Source of the DNA: Petrosia ficiformis
Taxonomy: Eukaryota > Porifera > Demospongiae > Haplosclerida > Petrosiidae
Assembly (NCBI GenBank): GCA_947044365.1
Contig: OX345638.1
Location: 2,528,201-2,592,200, forward strand
Length of the DNA stretch: 64,000 bases
Reading direction: 5' to 3'
In this document: positions 61,353 to 64,000 of the stretch, in pieces
Layout of the letters: each line of letters opens with the position of its first letter
Position numbering within the stretch: position 1 is the first letter of the stretch
Notes under the pieces: model-generated
Database searches by the model: none
What the model was told of the DNA's origin: nothing
What the model saw: the letters and a program-made list of their open reading frames with translations, nothing else
Position numbers and translations under genes: made by a program

Positions 61353-61813
61353 TAGGGCTGAGCAATAATATCGATTTATCAATTATCGGGATAAATGTTG
61401 TATTGCTATAATTACCATTACAAAGGTGCAATTAGGATTGCATCTTTAAGCTTAACAGTCACTACAGCTTTTCATAGACACAACGTACATGTATCTAGAT
61501 ATAGCTATTTCTGTAGTTAAAGCAAGGAATTGTTTTGTTTTGAGCTTGTGCTTAGTCCATAAATCACTCGCGGGCAACACCCACTTTTCACTTGCAGATT
61601 AGCTTTCCAGCTTTTATCTTTCTGTGGATTCACTCTCGCTGGAACTGGAGACATCATTATGCTTATAGATTAGTCCCATAAAAGTAAGCAGAAGAATGCG
61701 ATTTTCGAGCGACCATGTGTGCGTTATATAGTACACATACGGGACGTAAATTATTGTGATTTGTCATTATCGTGATAATTTTGAGAATTATCAATCAATA
61801 TCGCTCAACCCTA
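61353..61813. mobile_element. short non-autonomous hAT-like element
   Basis: Ends TAGGGCTGAGCAATAATATC and, inverted, TAGGGTTGAGCGATATTGAT. The flanking 8 bp are ATGTAAAT (61345-61352) and ATGTACAT (61814-61821), 7 of 8 identical. The body is 461 bp with no transposase. It is of the same family as 48677-49454 and 50072-52143 by its ends. Confidence 0.8.
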
Positions 61814-61868
61814 ATGTACATGTACATGTATAAATGTTTGTGTCATATTCATGTTGTACATGATAACA

Positions 61869-61955
61869 CTTGAGATGAAAGAAAGAAAGACACCTGAGGC
61901 AATGAAAAAACGAAAATGATTTGTCTCAGGTGGGATTTGAACCCACTACGGGCCA
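61869..61955 (-). mobile_element. truncated tRNA-derived SINE
   Basis: It has the GAAAGAAAG tail, CACCTGAGGCAATG and then TCTCAGGTGGGATTTGAACC, the T-arm end of the same SINE as at 52886-53040. It breaks off at GGGCCAT. Confidence 0.65.
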
Positions 61956-62799
61956 TAAAAATATTGATACATGTACATGTACATATCACACATCACTATC
62001 CAACAAACTATAATACAATGTACATATAGATTAAGTCAATCAGCAATGTGATTATCGATGATACTACAAAGTAATCATAGGAGTTCATTTTTCTCCAAAA
62101 TATTATTATCTTGTTATCTGGTTTCTGTGATGTACATGTATTAACCAGGAAGTGACTCAGCTATGACTTCCCACTATATTAAGTATGCATACATGTACAT
62201 GTACAAGTATGTATATGTACATGTATTAACCAGGAAGTGACTCAGCTATGACTCCCATTAAACATACTTTAGGTATACATACAATAATACATGTACATAC
62301 ACATGTACTTGTACATGTATATACATGTATGTACATGTACATGTATATACATGTACATGTACTCCATATACATGTACATGTGTATAGATAAAACATTTAT
62401 CATTGGAAATACATGTAGATAATATTCAGTTACACGTACAACTCATCCTGGTTCAGTTCATACATGTACATGTAGTAACATCATTGTATAAATAGGCATA
62501 TTACATAAACAGCATCCTGTGATGAGCACAAAATCATTATTATCTAATGCCAAGGATAAACATTTTCTTATCTTGTATCTACACACCAGTTTAGTGTACA
62601 TACAATTATTATATACATGTATGTACTTATACATGTACATGCACATACATGTACATGTACATGTATGTACATGTACATATATTTGTACCCTTAGGCTACA
62701 GTATCAGTATATACAGTATATACAGTATATACAAAGTTATTATAACTAATCACATCCAATGATAACAATAGGTCAGCATGACCTCAAAAATATTTTTGA

Positions 62800-63060
62800 G
62801 TTATAGTATAATCATGTATTAACCTTATGACATTAAACTATACAATATAGTACATATAAGTTATTGAGTTACTATATTACATATAAGTTATTGAGTTACT
62901 ATATTACATATAAGTTATTGAGTTACAGTATAATCATGTATTAACCTTATGACATTAAACTATACACTATATTACATATAAGTTATTGAGTTACAGTATA
63001 ATCATGTATTAACATTATGACACTAAACTATACACTATACTACATATAAAGTCATCACAT
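62800..63060. repeat. tandem repeat with TTGAGTTA and ACATATAAGTTA units
   Basis: Three long units of roughly 80 bp (GTATAATCATGTATTAACCT, TATGACATTAAACTATACAC, ATTACATATAAGTTATTGAG) with an inner 28-bp sub-repeat amplified near 62860-62925. A related single copy lies near 5575. Confidence 0.85.
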
Positions 63061-63639
63061 CCTAATTTTGATGTCATGCATTTAGTGAATGTGAACAGAC
63101 TTTACATACACATGTATATACATGTACATGTATGTACATACATGTACATGTACATGCATATACATGTACATGTACATGTACATAAATATACACACCTACA
63201 TGTATACCTAAAGTATGTGTAACAGGAAATTTGACATCATACATACATGTACACAATATAGTCATCAGATCCTACTTTTGAGGTCATAGTGAAAGGACAA
63301 TACATACAATGTATTAATACATGTACATGTACATGGATATACCTGTAATGAACACATACATGTATATACATGTATGTACAATTGTACATGCATGTATATG
63401 TACATAAATATACATACACGTGTAAACTTAAAGTACATGTATGTGTAACAGGAAATTTGACTTCATACACACATGTAGTGTGTCAGATCCTGATTATTAA
63501 TTAAACTGATAATCACAAGAAATACATGTACATGTAATAACAATAACTATTATGAAGAAAAAGGATTCCTGTGATTGTCATTGCTGTGTACTTTGTGTAC
63601 CTTGTACATTTACATGTACATGTAAGGTTCGTATAGATG

Positions 63640-64000
63640 AATTACATGTACTGTACATGTACATGTATATTGATTCCTGTACATTTTATCATGTGTTCAT
63701 GTACATTTACATTATATCATTACATGTACAGGTACATGTATATTGATTCCTGTACATTTACAGTATATCATACACATGTACATGTATATTGATTGTACAT
63801 GTACAGTTCATGTACATGTACAGTTCATGTACATTTACATTATATCATTACCTGTACATGTACATGTATATTGACTCGTGTGTTCATGTACATTTACATT
63901 ATATCATTACCTGTACATGTACATGTATATTGACTCATGTGTTCATGTACATTTACCTTATATCATTACCTGTACATGTACATGTATATTGACTCGTGTG
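63640..64000. repeat. tandem repeat of about 60 bp at the right edge
   Basis: Five or so copies of CATGTACATGTATATTGATT or GACTC variants plus GTTCATGTACATTTACATTA and TATCATTAC. The array runs off the window. Confidence 0.88.

Larger units (their letters stand above)
60702..64000. other. repeat-rich region, no exon recognised
   Basis: This should be a KDM6 intron (minus strand) if the 5' exons lie further right. It is dominated by TACATG runs, a hAT-like element, a SINE fragment and tandem repeats. I looked for the remaining TPR exons and found none I can defend. Confidence 0.6.

Noticed and set aside
62458..62646. A possible missing 5' exon of KDM6 on the minus strand
   Set aside because: The translation (VCRYKIRKCLSLALDNNDFV) does not resemble TPR sequence and cannot be joined in phase to the exon at 60701 with good splice sites.

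Overview
The window looks like a piece of a demosponge genome. Amphimedon queenslandica or a close relative is my best guess, from overall style and not from any search. It is AT-rich, has many short spliced exons with canonical GT-AG ends, carries metazoan chromatin genes, and is saturated with the palindromic motif TACATG/GTACAT. It also holds TRIM-NHL, NACHT/LRR and death-domain genes of the kind expanded in sponges, plus hAT, LINE-like, SINE and MITE elements.

Left part (1-26 kb, nearly all minus strand): an unstable block of segmental duplications. The intact 8-exon RTF2 gene at 26.4-31.9 kb is followed directly downstream by a TRIM (RING, B-box, coiled coil, filamin, NHL) gene. Copies of the RTF2 3' part and of the TRIM gene recur at 0.1-4.4 kb, 9.4-6.98 kb, 12.85-14.9 kb and 17.1-17.3 kb, some of them inverted. 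Only one TRIM-NHL copy (6977-9181, 734 codons, one exon) is intact; the others carry frameshifts, stops or deletions. Pieces of a NACHT/LRR receptor-like gene lie among them. A 10-exon gene predicted at 17509-23202 encodes a P-loop/COR-like protein with two death-domain-like regions. It carries a 1.3-kb foldback transposon in an intron.

Centre (26.4-38.4 kb): RTF2 (minus) and ZNHIT1 (plus) are head to head across about 140 bp containing a CRE, an E-box and a CCAAT box. I rebuilt both proteins exon by exon with consistent phases: RTF2 has 300 aa and ZNHIT1 160 aa. ZNHIT1 has an AT-AC (U12-type) intron inside its HIT zinc finger. Its last intron, 4.8 kb long, holds a MITE, a decayed reverse-transcriptase element and a minisatellite.

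Right part (39.7-60.7 kb, minus strand): 24 exons of a KDM6 (UTX/JMJD3-type) H3K27 demethylase, 1208 residues in frame from within the TPR array to the stop codon. The 5' end was not found and is probably beyond 64 kb. Its introns hold minisatellites, ATGG-type arrays, a decayed hAT transposon with non-autonomous relatives, and tRNA-derived SINEs. From 60.7 to 64 kb I see only repeats.

RTF2 (replication and protein homeostasis at forks), ZNHIT1 (SRCAP/H2A.Z) and KDM6 (H3K27 demethylation) are all nuclear housekeeping or chromatin genes. The left block is fast-evolving receptor- or immune-type sequence.
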